A stretch of DNA of 64,000 nucleotides from positions 496,001-560,000 of the forward strand of contig NZ_PDCM01000002.1 of the NCBI RefSeq assembly GCF_008634025.1, written 5' to 3'. Each line of letters opens with the position of its first letter. Within the stretch, counting starts at the first letter, position 1. Source of the stretch: Streptomyces albofaciens JCM 4342. Its GTDB lineage: Bacteria > Actinomycetota > Actinomycetes > Streptomycetales > Streptomycetaceae. The position numbers and the translations under genes were made by a program. Positions 16,446-25,529 of the stretch are shown in pieces. Under the pieces are notes generated by a model that ran no database searches, was not told where the DNA came from, and saw nothing but the letters and a program-made list of their open reading frames with translations.

Positions 16446-16951
16446 CCACCACCGCCGCCGCCATCGTCCCTGCCCGGCCCTGTCGCCACACGGCGAACAG
16501 ACCTCTACGGGCGCGACTCGCTGACGGAAGTAGTGGGTCCGCCGGGCGGGGGCGGCGCCGGGCAGATGATCGCGAGCCACGTCAGCAATCAGCTTCGTGG
16601 CGGCGAGAGGACCGTGTCCCGGTGGGCCGGCTGCCGACGCTCGCACCGCCCCGTTACGAGCGCGAGGCCGAGCACGTCTCGTCCTCACCGGCTTCCGTCG
16701 GATCGCCGGTTACTGCCGCCGTTCCCCGCGGTGTACGGCATCGGCACGCGTGACCCGTGTGAGTGAATTGCTTGCCGGTCGGCTGTCCGCGGCCAACGGT
16801 TTGCCGTCTCCTGGGGCGAGGCGCTCGCGTGCCTGGATGACGCCTCAGCCCCGGACTTCGGGCTTCGGGCTTCGGGCTTCGGGCCCATTCGTTGGCCCGG
16901 AAGCTCCCCTTGGGCATCGCGCGCCGTGTCGCTACGAGGCTGGAGGAACGC
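16446..16951. other. Intergenic region with a 7-bp tandem repeat
   Basis: About 500 bases before the beta-helix gene. No gene is supported. CTTCGGG-type heptamers are repeated four times in tandem at about 16857-16883, close to the next start codon. Confidence 0.5.
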
Positions 16952-19606
16952 ATGGACACAGCAGTGGTCGCGGTCGATGTCCAGGCGGGGGACGTGCTGT
17001 GCTCCGCGCTGGATCCGGGCGACTCCACGACGCTGACCAGGGCAACGCCTGCTGCGCTGGCCGCGGGCACGATGGTCACCGGGGTCGCGGCCACCGCGGC
17101 CGCGGCCGGCACGAAAGTGAGTTATTACCGGCAGCCCGAGGTCATGCCTGCCCGGACCGCCGGTCTCGGTACCGGGCAGCCGTCCGCCGTGGTCGTCGAT
17201 GCGCAGGGCCGGTGCGCGCGCCAGTTACCGGTGGCCGAAGGCGCCTTCGTCGTCGGCGAGTGCGACGCGCAGGGAAACGTGACCGTGGTGCCGAAGCACG
17301 ACTTCGCGAACGTCCTCGACTTCGGTGCCAAGGGCGACGACCAGAGCGACGACTGGGACGCCATCACCCGTGCCATGCGCTCCCTGCACCCGCTGCGGCC
17401 CGGCGTGGTCTATTTCCCGGCGGGTTACTACCGCATCCGCCGCCCGCTGGTCGTCGGCCGCGAGCAGGGGAAGATCGAGCTGGTCGGCGAGAGCGAGCAC
17501 ACCACCACCATCAGGCTCTTCGGCGCGCACGGTCCGGCGCTGTGCGTCTCGCCGAAGTCGCTCGGCCACCTGCCCACGTCGGACGCCCTGCTCACCGGGG
17601 CGGGCAAGGCCGGCAGCCTCAGCGCGACGAACAGGAGCACCGTCAACCTCCGCGACAGCCCGGCGCTCGACATGGACGGCGCGGCGTCGTTCTCGGTCTC
17701 CTGCACGGTGCGCCCCGAGGCACTGCCGGGCGGAGGCGGAGAGCCGGTCATTTCCAGTTCCGGCCGCCGGCTGAACAGCGAAGCGGCCACCTGTGCTTTC
17801 GGAATCTTCCTCGGTGGCACGACCGGGCAGGTCACCGTCACCGCCACGGCCCGGCTCGACGGCGTGGACCACGTCGTCTCCCATCCCGGCAGCTTCCCGG
17901 TCGGGCGGACGCTCCACCTTTCCCTGGTCTGGGACGGCACCCACCTCGACCTCTACGCCGGTCCCCCCGGGACGGTACTGACACCCGCGGAGCCGCGGGA
18001 GGGGCAGCGTCCCCCGGCCGGCGCAAAGCTGACCCAGCCCGTCGAAGAAGGCGTCTACCTCGGTGTCAGAAGCCGGCAGCGCTGGCCCGAGTACCTGGAT
18101 TTCACGCGTCCGTTCACCGGGCGCATCGACTCCGTCCGGATCAGCGACTTCGTGATCGACCGGGACGCCGGTACGCGTACGCTCACCGCGCCCACCGCGA
18201 AGTTCCCCTCCGACTCCGCCGCCAACGTCAGGCCCGACCCCGCCCACCCGGACCAACGGCTGGTCACCCGGATACTGATCAACTTCGACCGTGACGTCGA
18301 CGCCTTCACCGTCGGGTCGACCTGGATCCGACGGGCTCCGGACCCCGACCCCGTCTACCTGATGTACCAGTGGGGCGGGCCGCCGGTCGCGGCCGCGATC
18401 ACCACGGTCCGGCGGCTGGAGTTCCAGTGCCCGTCGGGCGCGGGAATCCATGGCCAGCTCTCGAACAGCTCGGTGTTCCGCGACATCCGCGTCACCGCCG
18501 CACGCGACGGGATGAGGCTGCGGAACAACTCGTACCTCTGCGAGGTCGAGCATCTCTTCATCAGCGCCACCCGGCTCGGCCTGGCTCTGGGCGGCAGCGG
18601 GCTGGCCAGGGTCAACCGGTTGCAGACCGTCGGAACCCAGTACGACTTCGTGGCGACCGACGTCGTCGGCGTCACGGCCCGTGACTGGTACATCGGCGGC
18701 CACCGCTCCGTCGTGCCGCTCCTGCTGACCACGGCGGCACCGTACGGGACCTTCCACGGCATCGGAATCGCCATCAGCTCGGAGGCGACGCAGGAGCACC
18801 CCGAGACGTGGCAGTCCGCGGTGGCCACCTCCGATCTGCACCATCTCGTGCTGGAAAGTTCGGTACTGGAAACCAGCTTCCTGAAGCAGACCGACTGCCC
18901 ACCGGTGCTCATCGACAACTCCCTGCTCTTGGTCGCGCAGGAACCGCCCAAGCCCCCGCTGGAGATCCCCACCGCGTCGACATTCGTGAACTGCGAGTTC
19001 CGCCCCAGCGCGAGTACCCGCGCGAACATCGTGTTCGCCGGCAGGCGGGGGCCGGCACCGGTCCGGATCATCGGCAGCACCACGAATCCCGCGAAACCCT
19101 GGACACTCCCCCAGGACGAGAACAGGGTGTCCCACCTCGGTGGCTGTGTATCCACGACCGACCTCGGCCAGACACAGTGGCACGGCGGGCGGGACTGGGT
19201 GTTCGCCCTCGACACCGCGACGGGGCGGGTCGGGGCCCGCGAGCGGGAGGCGCAGGGCTGCGGCGTCGCGGCATCGAATCCCCTCAGCCTGGCCGCGGTG
19301 CCCCTGGCCGCCGGGGCGAGCCGCTACCGGGCCGAGGTCATGGCGACCGACCCGACGGGCCGGGCCGCGACGTGGGTCGTCGAACAGGGCCTGAGCGCCA
19401 TCGGCGGTACGGTCACCGCCTGGGCGCCCGAGAGTCGTGTGCTCGACTCCTTCGGATCCGCCGAGGGCTCGGTACCGGCCGGGTGGGACCCGCCACAGAT
19501 CGTTTCGTCGGACGGGAGCGCCGTGGTGAAGTGCTCGCCGCCGCGAGGGCTGACGCTGGCCTTCACGGTCAAGCTCCGGGTGCTCGAAGGGCTGGCCCCC
19601 TCCTGA
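16952..19606 (+). CDS. Large beta-helix (pectate-lyase-3/tailspike-like) protein with inserted lectin-like domain
   Basis: An 884-aa protein without a signal peptide or membrane helix. Residues 1-115 are an Ala/Val-rich beta segment resembling phage tail-fibre bases. At about 120 the pectate-lyase-3 entry motif NVLDFGAKGDDQSDDWDAI starts a right-handed parallel beta-helix. It is interrupted at about 240-430 by a concanavalin-A/LamG-like domain (SFSVSCTVRPE, LHLSLVWDGTHLDLYAG), then resumes to about 720 and is followed by a C-terminal beta domain. ATG 16952 follows GGAGG; a longer frame from 16892 is possible. Such modules bind or cut polysaccharide. A terminator follows at 19618. Function remains open. 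Confidence 0.7.
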   Translation: MDTAVVAVDVQAGDVLCSALDPGDSTTLTRATPAALAAGTMVTGVAATAAAAGTKVSYYRQPEVMPARTAGLGTGQPSAVVVDAQGRCARQLPVAEGAFVVGECDAQGNVTVVPKHDFANVLDFGAKGDDQSDDWDAITRAMRSLHPLRPGVVYFPAGYYRIRRPLVVGREQGKIELVGESEHTTTIRLFGAHGPALCVSPKSLGHLPTSDALLTGAGKAGSLSATNRSTVNLRDSPALDMDGAASFSVSCTVRPEALPGGGGEPVISSSGRRLNSEAATCAFGIFLGGTTGQVTVTATARLDGVDHVVSHPGSFPVGRTLHLSLVWDGTHLDLYAGPPGTVLTPAEPREGQRPPAGAKLTQPVEEGVYLGVRSRQRWPEYLDFTRPFTGRIDSVRISDFVIDRDAGTRTLTAPTAKFPSDSAANVRPDPAHPDQRLVTRILINFDRDVDAFTVGSTWIRRAPDPDPVYLMYQWGGPPVAAAITTVRRLEFQCPSGAGIHGQLSNSSVFRDIRVTAARDGMRLRNNSYLCEVEHLFISATRLGLALGGSGLARVNRLQTVGTQYDFVATDVVGVTARDWYIGGHRSVVPLLLTTAAPYGTFHGIGIAISSEATQEHPETWQSAVATSDLHHLVLESSVLETSFLKQTDCPPVLIDNSLLLVAQEPPKPPLEIPTASTFVNCEFRPSASTRANIVFAGRRGPAPVRIIGSTTNPAKPWTLPQDENRVSHLGGCVSTTDLGQTQWHGGRDWVFALDTATGRVGAREREAQGCGVAASNPLSLAAVPLAAGASRYRAEVMATDPTGRAATWVVEQGLSAIGGTVTAWAPESRVLDSFGSAEGSVPAGWDPPQIVSSDGSAVVKCSPPRGLTLAFTVKLRVLEGLAPS

Positions 19607-19617
19607 CCGGCCGACTG

Positions 19618-19664
19618 CCCACGGCTCAGCGGCGGCCGTCCTGCTCTGCCCCCTGAGCCGTGGG
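19618..19664 (+). terminator. Terminator of the beta-helix gene
   Basis: Twelve-bp perfect stem CCCACGGCTCAG/CTGAGCCGTGGG with a 23-base loop, twelve bases after the stop codon. Confidence 0.65.
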
Positions 19665-20529
19665 GTCACCTCCGACGAGTCCTCACGCCGGGCCCGACGG
19701 ACGGTCTGCACTTCGCCCGTCCCCCTTGCCGCGGTCACGGAAATCCGGTCTCACCCCCACGGCAACCTTTTGTCCGCCGACGGCAACCTTCCCGGGCAGG
19801 CGTTCATCGACATCCAGGGCGGTTGAGCACGTACATGACTGCATCCAACGACGGGGAGCGCCGCGCACGGCACGCAAGGCGCGACGCCGACGTTCGCGAG
19901 GGGATGTCGGTGGCTGCCCCGCAAAGTGGCGGGCCCGGTCAGCGACGGGCCGTTCCGGGAGGCCTGCGGGGAACCGGCGCGACGTCCACCGCACCAGGGC
20001 AGATCCGCATCCCGGAGTCACGGCCCGCCGCCCCTCCGCGGCAACTGTCCCGGGCTCGAAGCGGACGAGCCCGTCACCTTCTCTTATCCATCGCCCGCGT
20101 GAACCACGCTGTGGTCCGGCGCACTTGATAGTTGCGGCACCGACGTGCTGCGGCTCCGGAAGAGCGGCGCCCGTTCCCGGCCGGTACCCGCCTGCCGATC
20201 CTCCGTATGCCGTCGCGCGGGCCGACGAGGGCGGGGGCGGCTTTGTGATGCGCTTCGTCGGCAATGCCCTGTTCCCCTGCGGCGCATGACTCCGTTGGAC
20301 GACTGATGGGAAAAGACAGATGGCGCGTCGGCCGGCCGGCGTCGCGCTCCCGGCCGGCGAGGGCCCCTCCGCGGCCGCACCGCTCCCCGCTCATGCTCAG
20401 CTCCCCGACGCGAAGGCCCCCACACATGAACTGCCGTCCATTGCGTACGCGACTTCGTCCTCCCTCCTTTCCGATGACAACTGCACACCGTTCGACCGCT
20501 CGGGGTGAACACGGAGGGAACGGAGCCAT
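19665..20529. other. Long region upstream of toyA, no intact gene
   Basis: About 860 bases. Several short frames on both strands are Arg/Pro-rich and not convincing. From 19835 a short + frame (MTASNDGERRARHAR) starts 46 bases after a GGCAACCT direct repeat; it could be the ruined 5' end of a secreted-protein gene. The right end must hold the toyA promoter. Confidence 0.45.
19761..19789 (+). promoter_or_regulatory. Second GGCAACCT direct repeat, 21-bp pitch
   Basis: GGCAACCT at 19761-19768 and again at 19782-19789, the same word and the same 21-bp spacing as in front of the GH30 gene at 10450. It is followed at 46 bases by a possible start codon of a damaged gene. Confidence 0.45.
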
Positions 20530-23442
20530 ATGAGTGTGGGAATGACGTCAGTGGAAGAGGTGTCCCGCCCGGATGACTCCGCGGATGCTTCGCGCCCGGA
20601 TCTCTCCGCGGTGGTCGCCCGCCGTCCCGAGATGCGTCTGCTGCGCCGGGCCCTGGCCGACAGCGGTGCCGGCCAGGGCGGCCACTGGGTCGTGTACGGA
20701 GAAACCGGCGCGGGAAAGACCGCTGTTCTGCGCGCCCTTCGCGAAGAAGCGCGTGTGCTCGGCCACTTGGCCGTGGAACTCAGATGCACGCCGATGGAAG
20801 GACGCGTGCCTTTCGGCACCGCGCGAAAGCTCATCGCCCTGTTCGGTGAATCGCTCCCGGTGGGCGGAACGGCCGAGGAATCCCTGCGCCGGGCCGGGGA
20901 GGCGCTTCCGTCCCGGGAAACCTCGGCCGCGGGCCGGGAGTCGGTCCTGGGCGAGGTGCTCGCCGGGCTCCAAGAGGCGGCCCAGGCCCTCACCACGGCG
21001 GCCCCGCTGCTGATCACGGTCGATGACATCGGCTGGTCCGACGCCGCCTCGCTGGACTGTTTCTCCTACCTGCTGAGCCAGTGCGATGGAGTGGGCCGCT
21101 TCCTCCTCGTTCTGACGCTGGCCGACGGTGAACCGGTGCGGGTGCCCGCCGCTCTGGAGGAGTTGCGTCTGAGTGCCCGTGGACGTATCGACCTCGGCGG
21201 TCTCGACCTGCCGGGCACGGCCGCACTGGTGACGGCCGTCACCGGCCGGCCGTGCGACGACAGCCTGGCGGCGGCCTGCCGCGCGGCGACGGCGGGAAAC
21301 CCGCTGTTCCTGCGGGCGCTCGCGCGGTGCCTGCCGACCCGGCGGGCCGCGACCGCCCGTGACGTCGCCGGCCTGGGGCCGCGGGCCGTGGCCGACCATG
21401 TGCTGACCCGGCTCGCGCGGGTCTCGGAGCCGGCGTCGGCCATGGCCCGTACGGTCGCCGTGCTGGGTGACGGTGTCGATCCGCTGATGGTCGCGGAGCT
21501 GGCGAACCTGGACTGCTCGACGGTCGCGGAGGCGGCGGATGTCCTGGTGCGCACGCGTCTGTTCCGTGACGGGGGGCGGATGTCGTTCCGTCATCCCGTC
21601 GTGGCGGCGGCCATCCGCGAGCAGACATCCACCGTGGTCAAGAACACCGCTCATATGCAGGCCGCGGAACATCTGCAAAGCCGTGGGGCCCCGGCCGAAC
21701 AGGTGGCAGGGCACCTGATGGCGACCACCCTCCCGCTGACGGCCTCCTGGATGGTGGACACGCTGCGGTCGGCGGCGCGTTCCGCCCTGGTACGGGAGGA
21801 GACGGGCGAGGCCGTGGAGTACCTGCAACGAGCCGTGCGGGACGCACGGGGAGGGGACTGGCGGCGAGCCGCCGCCCAGCTCGCGGACGTGCAGTTGCTC
21901 ACCGACCCCTCCGCCGCCATCGGCCGGCTCTCGGACATGGCGCGCCGAGGGGTGACGGCGGAAGAGCACCCGCAGCTCCTGGCCCGGCTCGCGGACGCCT
22001 CGTTCTTCTTCGCCACGCGCCCCCGCGTACGGCGCGAGCTGGCCGAGGCCGTCGAGACGGTCGCGGTCTCGCAGCCGCACTACACCGCCGATACGCAGCT
22101 GTACCGGGTGCTGCATTCTCTGTCCGAGTTGTCCACGAAGGAGGCGTGCGAACTCGGACACCGGTACCTCGCGTCCGATCCGCAAGAAGGCGTGCTGCGC
22201 AGCGCGGCCGGGGCGCTGAGCGCCGTGAGCGCCTATGCGGCGGGCCGGAGCCGGGAGGCCGCGCTGGACCTGGTGAAAGAGTCACTACGCGACCCGGACC
22301 TCTACGAACTCCCCAATACGGCGCCCTTGTGCGTCGGGACGGCCCTGCTGGTGCACGAGGGCTACCTCGGTCTCGCCTCGGAGTACTGCCGGCACGGCAT
22401 CGCCGTCGCGAAGAGAGAAGGGCGGCGGCTCCAGGTCGCCGCGCTCCTGCCGCCCCTGGCGGGAATCGCCCGGATACGCGGGAATCTGCGCGAGGCGGAA
22501 GGCCTTCTGCGGACCTGCTTGAAGACCTTCGGGCGGTACGGGGTGTGGCGGGGCAACCCGTCCGCCGTATGGGCGGGTGCCGAACTGATCGGGGTGCTGG
22601 TCGATCTGGGGGAATCCGCCGCCGCCCGCACGGTGCTCGGTGAGAGCGGCTGCCACGGTGACATGCCGACGATGTGGTCGACGCAAGCCATGCTGACGCA
22701 GCGGGCCCGGGTGCGCATGGCGGCCGGGGAGCTCGACGATGCGCTGGAGGATCTGCGTGAGTGCGGGCGGCGGTCGGCGGCGCTGGGCCTGCTCAGTGTC
22801 GAGTTCGGGGGTTGGCGTCGGCTGGCCGCCGAGGTGGCGCATCAGTTGGGGCGTCACCAGGAAGCGCGGCGCTTGGCGGAGGAAGAGCTGGAAACCGTAC
22901 GGGACAAGGCCACGGACCGTACCCAGGGAGCCGCCTTGCGTACGGCAGCGCTGGTCATCGGCGGCGAAGCCGGCCTCGGGCCGGCACGGGAGGCGGTGCG
23001 GATCCTGACGGGGACCCCCGACGTTCTGGAGCTGGCCCGTGCGCAGTTGACTCTGGGCACCCTGCTCCGGGGCACCGGTGACCGCGTCGCCGCCCAGGGG
23101 CCCCTGGCACAGGCGCATGCGCTCGCGAGCCGCTGCGGTGCGGCGCCGGTCGAGGCACAGGCTCGCGAGCAGTTGCACGCCCTGGGACGGCACCAGGACG
23201 ACCGGTCCGTGACAGGACTGCTGTCCCTGACCAAGCGGGAGCGGCAGGTGCTCTCCGACGCCGTGCGCGGCCGCAGCAACGGTGCGATCGCCGACGCGCT
23301 CTTCATCACGCGGCGCACCGTGGAGATTCACTTGACCCATGCCTACCGCAAGCTCGGCATCCAGGGACGCAAGGAGTTCGCCGAACTCTACAAACGGCAG
23401 GAGTTGTGGGCCTTGCTGACGGAGGAAACAGCCAACGGATAA
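20530..23442 (+). CDS. toyA: ToyA, LAL-type (large ATP-binding LuxR) pathway activator
   Basis: A 970-aa LAL regulator. The AAA-type NTPase domain has Walker A GETGAGKT at residues 57-64 and Walker B LLITVDD near 160. A long helical TPR-like middle follows, and the LuxR helix-turn-helix lies at about 905-955 (LTKRERQVLSDAVRGRSN, ITRRTVEIHLTHAYRKL). Its place immediately before the deazapurine genes, and its match to ToyA of the known toyocamycin cluster, make it the likely pathway-specific activator. ATG 20530 lies downstream of GGAGGGAACGGAG. A large inverted repeat lies between it and toyB, and would end its transcript or form part of the toyB leader. Confidence 0.9.
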   Translation: MSVGMTSVEEVSRPDDSADASRPDLSAVVARRPEMRLLRRALADSGAGQGGHWVVYGETGAGKTAVLRALREEARVLGHLAVELRCTPMEGRVPFGTARKLIALFGESLPVGGTAEESLRRAGEALPSRETSAAGRESVLGEVLAGLQEAAQALTTAAPLLITVDDIGWSDAASLDCFSYLLSQCDGVGRFLLVLTLADGEPVRVPAALEELRLSARGRIDLGGLDLPGTAALVTAVTGRPCDDSLAAACRAATAGNPLFLRALARCLPTRRAATARDVAGLGPRAVADHVLTRLARVSEPASAMARTVAVLGDGVDPLMVAELANLDCSTVAEAADVLVRTRLFRDGGRMSFRHPVVAAAIREQTSTVVKNTAHMQAAEHLQSRGAPAEQVAGHLMATTLPLTASWMVDTLRSAARSALVREETGEAVEYLQRAVRDARGGDWRRAAAQLADVQLLTDPSAAIGRLSDMARRGVTAEEHPQLLARLADASFFFATRPRVRRELAEAVETVAVSQPHYTADTQLYRVLHSLSELSTKEACELGHRYLASDPQEGVLRSAAGALSAVSAYAAGRSREAALDLVKESLRDPDLYELPNTAPLCVGTALLVHEGYLGLASEYCRHGIAVAKREGRRLQVAALLPPLAGIARIRGNLREAEGLLRTCLKTFGRYGVWRGNPSAVWAGAELIGVLVDLGESAAARTVLGESGCHGDMPTMWSTQAMLTQRARVRMAAGELDDALEDLRECGRRSAALGLLSVEFGGWRRLAAEVAHQLGRHQEARRLAEEELETVRDKATDRTQGAALRTAALVIGGEAGLGPAREAVRILTGTPDVLELARAQLTLGTLLRGTGDRVAAQGPLAQAHALASRCGAAPVEAQAREQLHALGRHQDDRSVTGLLSLTKRERQVLSDAVRGRSNGAIADALFITRRTVEIHLTHAYRKLGIQGRKEFAELYKRQELWALLTEETANG

Positions 23443-23644
23443 CGCCGGACGGGCCCGGACCATTTCCCGTACGGGCGGTACTCACCCGCCCGGTCAGGCG
23501 GTCGAAGCATTGCGCTTCGGCCGCCTTCCGGTGTTCCGGAGCCGAACGGCAGGCAGGTGTTTCCACGTGCCGGAGCCCGCGGACGAACCTTCGGTGCGGA
23601 CCGAGAGGCCCGCGCTTTCCCCGGCGTCGATGATGAAAGCGAAC

Positions 23645-23689
23645 CCGGTCCCCGGCCGGAGCGGAGGTCACTCGCCGGCCGGGGACCGG
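23645..23689 (+). terminator. 15-bp perfect inverted repeat between toyA and toyB
   Basis: CCGGTCCCCGGCCGG (23645-23659) pairs exactly with CCGGCCGGGGACCGG (23675-23689) around a 15-base loop, and is followed by a T-richer CGTTTCCCTTTA. It can terminate toyA; being only about 30 bases before toyB it could also act as a leader structure or binding site. Confidence 0.6.
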
Positions 23690-23718
23690 CGCACCGCTCG
23701 TTTCCCTTTACTCGAAGG

Positions 23719-24093
23719 ATGAGTCCGTTGGGATTCCGTATCAGTAAAGAGTTCCACTTCTCCGCCAGCCACCGTCTGGACCACCTCGACGAGGGCCACC
23801 CCTGTTCCCGTATGCACGGCCACAACTACGTCGTCGAACTCGAACTGTCCGCCGACGGCGACGCCCTGACCAAGGCCGGCTTCGTACGGGACTACGGGGA
23901 GCTCTCGGCCTTCAAGCAGTGGCTCGACGCCGAACTCGACCACCGTCACCTCAATGACGCGGTCGACGGACTGAACCCGTCCGCCGAGAACCTGGCGCGG
24001 TGGATCCACGAGAAGTGGCGCACCGACCTGCCGGAGCTGACCGCGGTCCGGGTCTCCGAGACGGACAAGACGTGGGCGGAGTACCGGGCATGA
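23719..24093 (+). CDS. toyB: ToyB, 6-carboxytetrahydropterin synthase (QueD family)
   Basis: A 124-aa T-fold enzyme that converts dihydroneopterin triphosphate to 6-carboxy-tetrahydropterin, the second step toward preQ0. Zinc ligands are visible in FHFSASHRL and MHGHNY, with the catalytic Cys just before in HPCSRMHGH, and the Glu of TAVRVSET near the C-terminus. The ATG at 23719 has its GAAGG site directly adjacent, so the TTG at 23728 (LGFRISKEF, eight bases after AGGA) may be the true start. First gene of the tightly packed toyB-toyI operon. Known role: ToyB of toyocamycin biosynthesis. Confidence 0.9.
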   Translation: MSPLGFRISKEFHFSASHRLDHLDEGHPCSRMHGHNYVVELELSADGDALTKAGFVRDYGELSAFKQWLDAELDHRHLNDAVDGLNPSAENLARWIHEKWRTDLPELTAVRVSETDKTWAEYRA

Positions 24094-24143
24094 CCCCACG
24101 GTCTGCCGGGTCCGGGCGCGGGCGGGAAGGGGGTGACGCCGCG

Positions 24144-24188
24144 GTGGGACCGAAGCTCGTCGTGAACGAGATCTTCGGCCCCACCTAG
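24144..24188 (+). pseudogene. Detached N-terminal fragment of toyC (queE)
   Basis: GTG 24144, behind a GGAAGGGGG site, reads VGPKLVVNEIFGPT and then hits TAG at 24186-24188. This is the conserved N-terminus of QueE enzymes, whose next residues should be (V/L)QGEG. Those residues are found in another frame from 24193. Removing the seven bases TAGCACC (24186-24192) rejoins the two parts perfectly as IFGPT-VQGEG. The fragment therefore results from a 7-bp insertion. Confidence 0.8.
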
Positions 24189-24192
24189 CACC

Positions 24193-24864
24193 GTGCAGGG
24201 CGAAGGCCCGTCCGCCGGCCGGCGGTGCGCGTTCCTGCGGCTCGGCGGCTGCAACCTCTCGTGCCGCTGGTGCGACACCCCGTACACCTGGGACTGGTCG
24301 GGGGTCGGCGACTCCGGCGTCGCGTACGCGCCCAAGGACGAGCTGCACCCGATTCCCTGGCGGGAGGTACTGGAGCGGCTGCTGGCCTACGGGACCGACC
24401 TCGTCGTCGTCTCGGGCGGCGAACCGCTCAGCCAGCAGAACCGTCTGCTTCCCCTGGTGCGCGCGCTCCGCGACCACGGACGCGACGTGGAGATCGAGAC
24501 CAACGGCACGATCGCGCCGGACACCGGTCTGGTCGCCGTCGGCGTGCGGTTCAACGTCTCCCCCAAGCTGTCCCATTCCGGGGACCCCGAGGACCGGCGG
24601 ATCGTGCCCGGGGCGCTGCGGGCGCTCGCCGCGGTCCCCGGCACCGCCTTCAAATTCGTCTGCCGCGGCGAGGAGGACCTGGACGAGGTCGCGTCCCTCG
24701 TGGACCGCTGCGGCACCCGGCCGGTCTGGATCATGCCCGAAGGCCAGACGTCCGAAGCCACCCACCGACATCTCGCACAGCTCGGCGATCACGTCGTAGC
24801 ACGCGGATGGAACCTCACCACACGCCTTCACGTGGCCGTGTGGGGCGACAGGAGAGCCATATGA
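24193..24864 (+). CDS. toyC: ToyC, 7-carboxy-7-deazaguanine synthase (QueE family), N-terminus displaced by 7-bp insertion
   Basis: Radical-SAM enzyme making 7-carboxy-7-deazaguanine from 6-carboxy-tetrahydropterin. The frame from GTG 24193 codes for 223 aa starting VQGEGPSAG, with the 4Fe-4S cluster motif CNLSCRWC (CxxxCxxC; residues 20-27) and the SAM-binding VVSGGEPL. The family's first ~13 residues (VNEIFGPT) lie just upstream in a different frame, cut off by a 7-bp insertion with an in-frame TAG. GTG 24193 has no Shine-Dalgarno, but lies four bases after that stop, so reinitiation might still give a shortened enzyme. The end overlaps toyD by four bases. Confidence 0.85.
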   Translation: MQGEGPSAGRRCAFLRLGGCNLSCRWCDTPYTWDWSGVGDSGVAYAPKDELHPIPWREVLERLLAYGTDLVVVSGGEPLSQQNRLLPLVRALRDHGRDVEIETNGTIAPDTGLVAVGVRFNVSPKLSHSGDPEDRRIVPGALRALAAVPGTAFKFVCRGEEDLDEVASLVDRCGTRPVWIMPEGQTSEATHRHLAQLGDHVVARGWNLTTRLHVAVWGDRRAI

Positions 24865-25463
24865 CGATGAGCGCCGAAACCCGCACCCTGGAGATGCCGC
24901 GCGAGCACACGGAGCCGGCCCAGGACCCTCTGGAGGCGCTGGCGCGGCAGCTTCTCACCGAGATCGGTGAGGATCCGGAGCGCTCCGGCCTGCGGGACAC
25001 GCCGGCCCGCTTCGCGCGGTGGTGGAGGGAGTTCACGCAGTACGACGCGGGCAAGGTCGAGACCGTCTTCCCGCTGCGCACCACCGGGCAGCTGGTCACG
25101 GTCTCCGACATCACCGTGTGGTCGCTGTGCGAGCACCATCTGCTCCCGTTCTCGTGCTCGCTCACGATCGCCTACCGGCCGGCCTCCCATGTGCTCGGGC
25201 TCTCGAAATTCGCCCGCATCGCACACCGGCACGCGCACCGGCTGCAGATCCAGGAGCGCCTCGTGCACGACATCGCCGCCGAGATCTCGGCCGTGACCGG
25301 GTCCCCCGATGTGGCCGTGATCGGCAAGGGCGAGCACCTGTGCATGACCATGCGGGGCATCCGCACGCCGGCGCTCATGACCTCGTCGGCGTTCACCGGC
25401 GTCTTCGAGGACTTCGGGCCCGCGCGCGACGAGGTCGTCGGCGTGGCCGGCGGAAACCGCTGA
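24861..25463 (+). CDS. toyD: ToyD, GTP cyclohydrolase I
   Basis: A 200-aa FolE-type enzyme converting GTP to dihydroneopterin triphosphate, the entry into the deazapurine pathway. Zinc and catalytic residues are seen in SLCEHHLLPF and GEHLCMTMRGIR. ATG 24861 overlaps the toyC stop (ATGA) and follows GGAGAG, so translation is coupled. As a duplicate of primary-metabolic FolE dedicated to the cluster it supplies precursor without drawing on folate supply. Known role: ToyD of toyocamycin biosynthesis. Confidence 0.92.
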   Translation: MTMSAETRTLEMPREHTEPAQDPLEALARQLLTEIGEDPERSGLRDTPARFARWWREFTQYDAGKVETVFPLRTTGQLVTVSDITVWSLCEHHLLPFSCSLTIAYRPASHVLGLSKFARIAHRHAHRLQIQERLVHDIAAEISAVTGSPDVAVIGKGEHLCMTMRGIRTPALMTSSAFTGVFEDFGPARDEVVGVAGGNR

Positions 25464-25529
25464 CCCGGCGGGAGCTTGTTCCGCTCCGTTCACCCGTACC
25501 GGAAAACCCACCGAAGGAAGGTGAGAGCT

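Noticed and set aside
17225..19738. Long minus-strand open frame opposite the beta-helix gene
   Set aside because: Antisense shadow; the + strand protein has a clear fold and ribosome-binding site, the minus frame does not.
23443..23718. preQ1 riboswitch controlling toyB
   Set aside because: The structure is a long simple G/C hairpin with no A-rich tail or pseudoknot partner as in preQ1 aptamers.
24193..24240. Programmed frameshifting to make full-length ToyC
   Set aside because: The two frames are separated by a stop and seven extra bases with no slippery sequence; an insertion is the simpler explanation.
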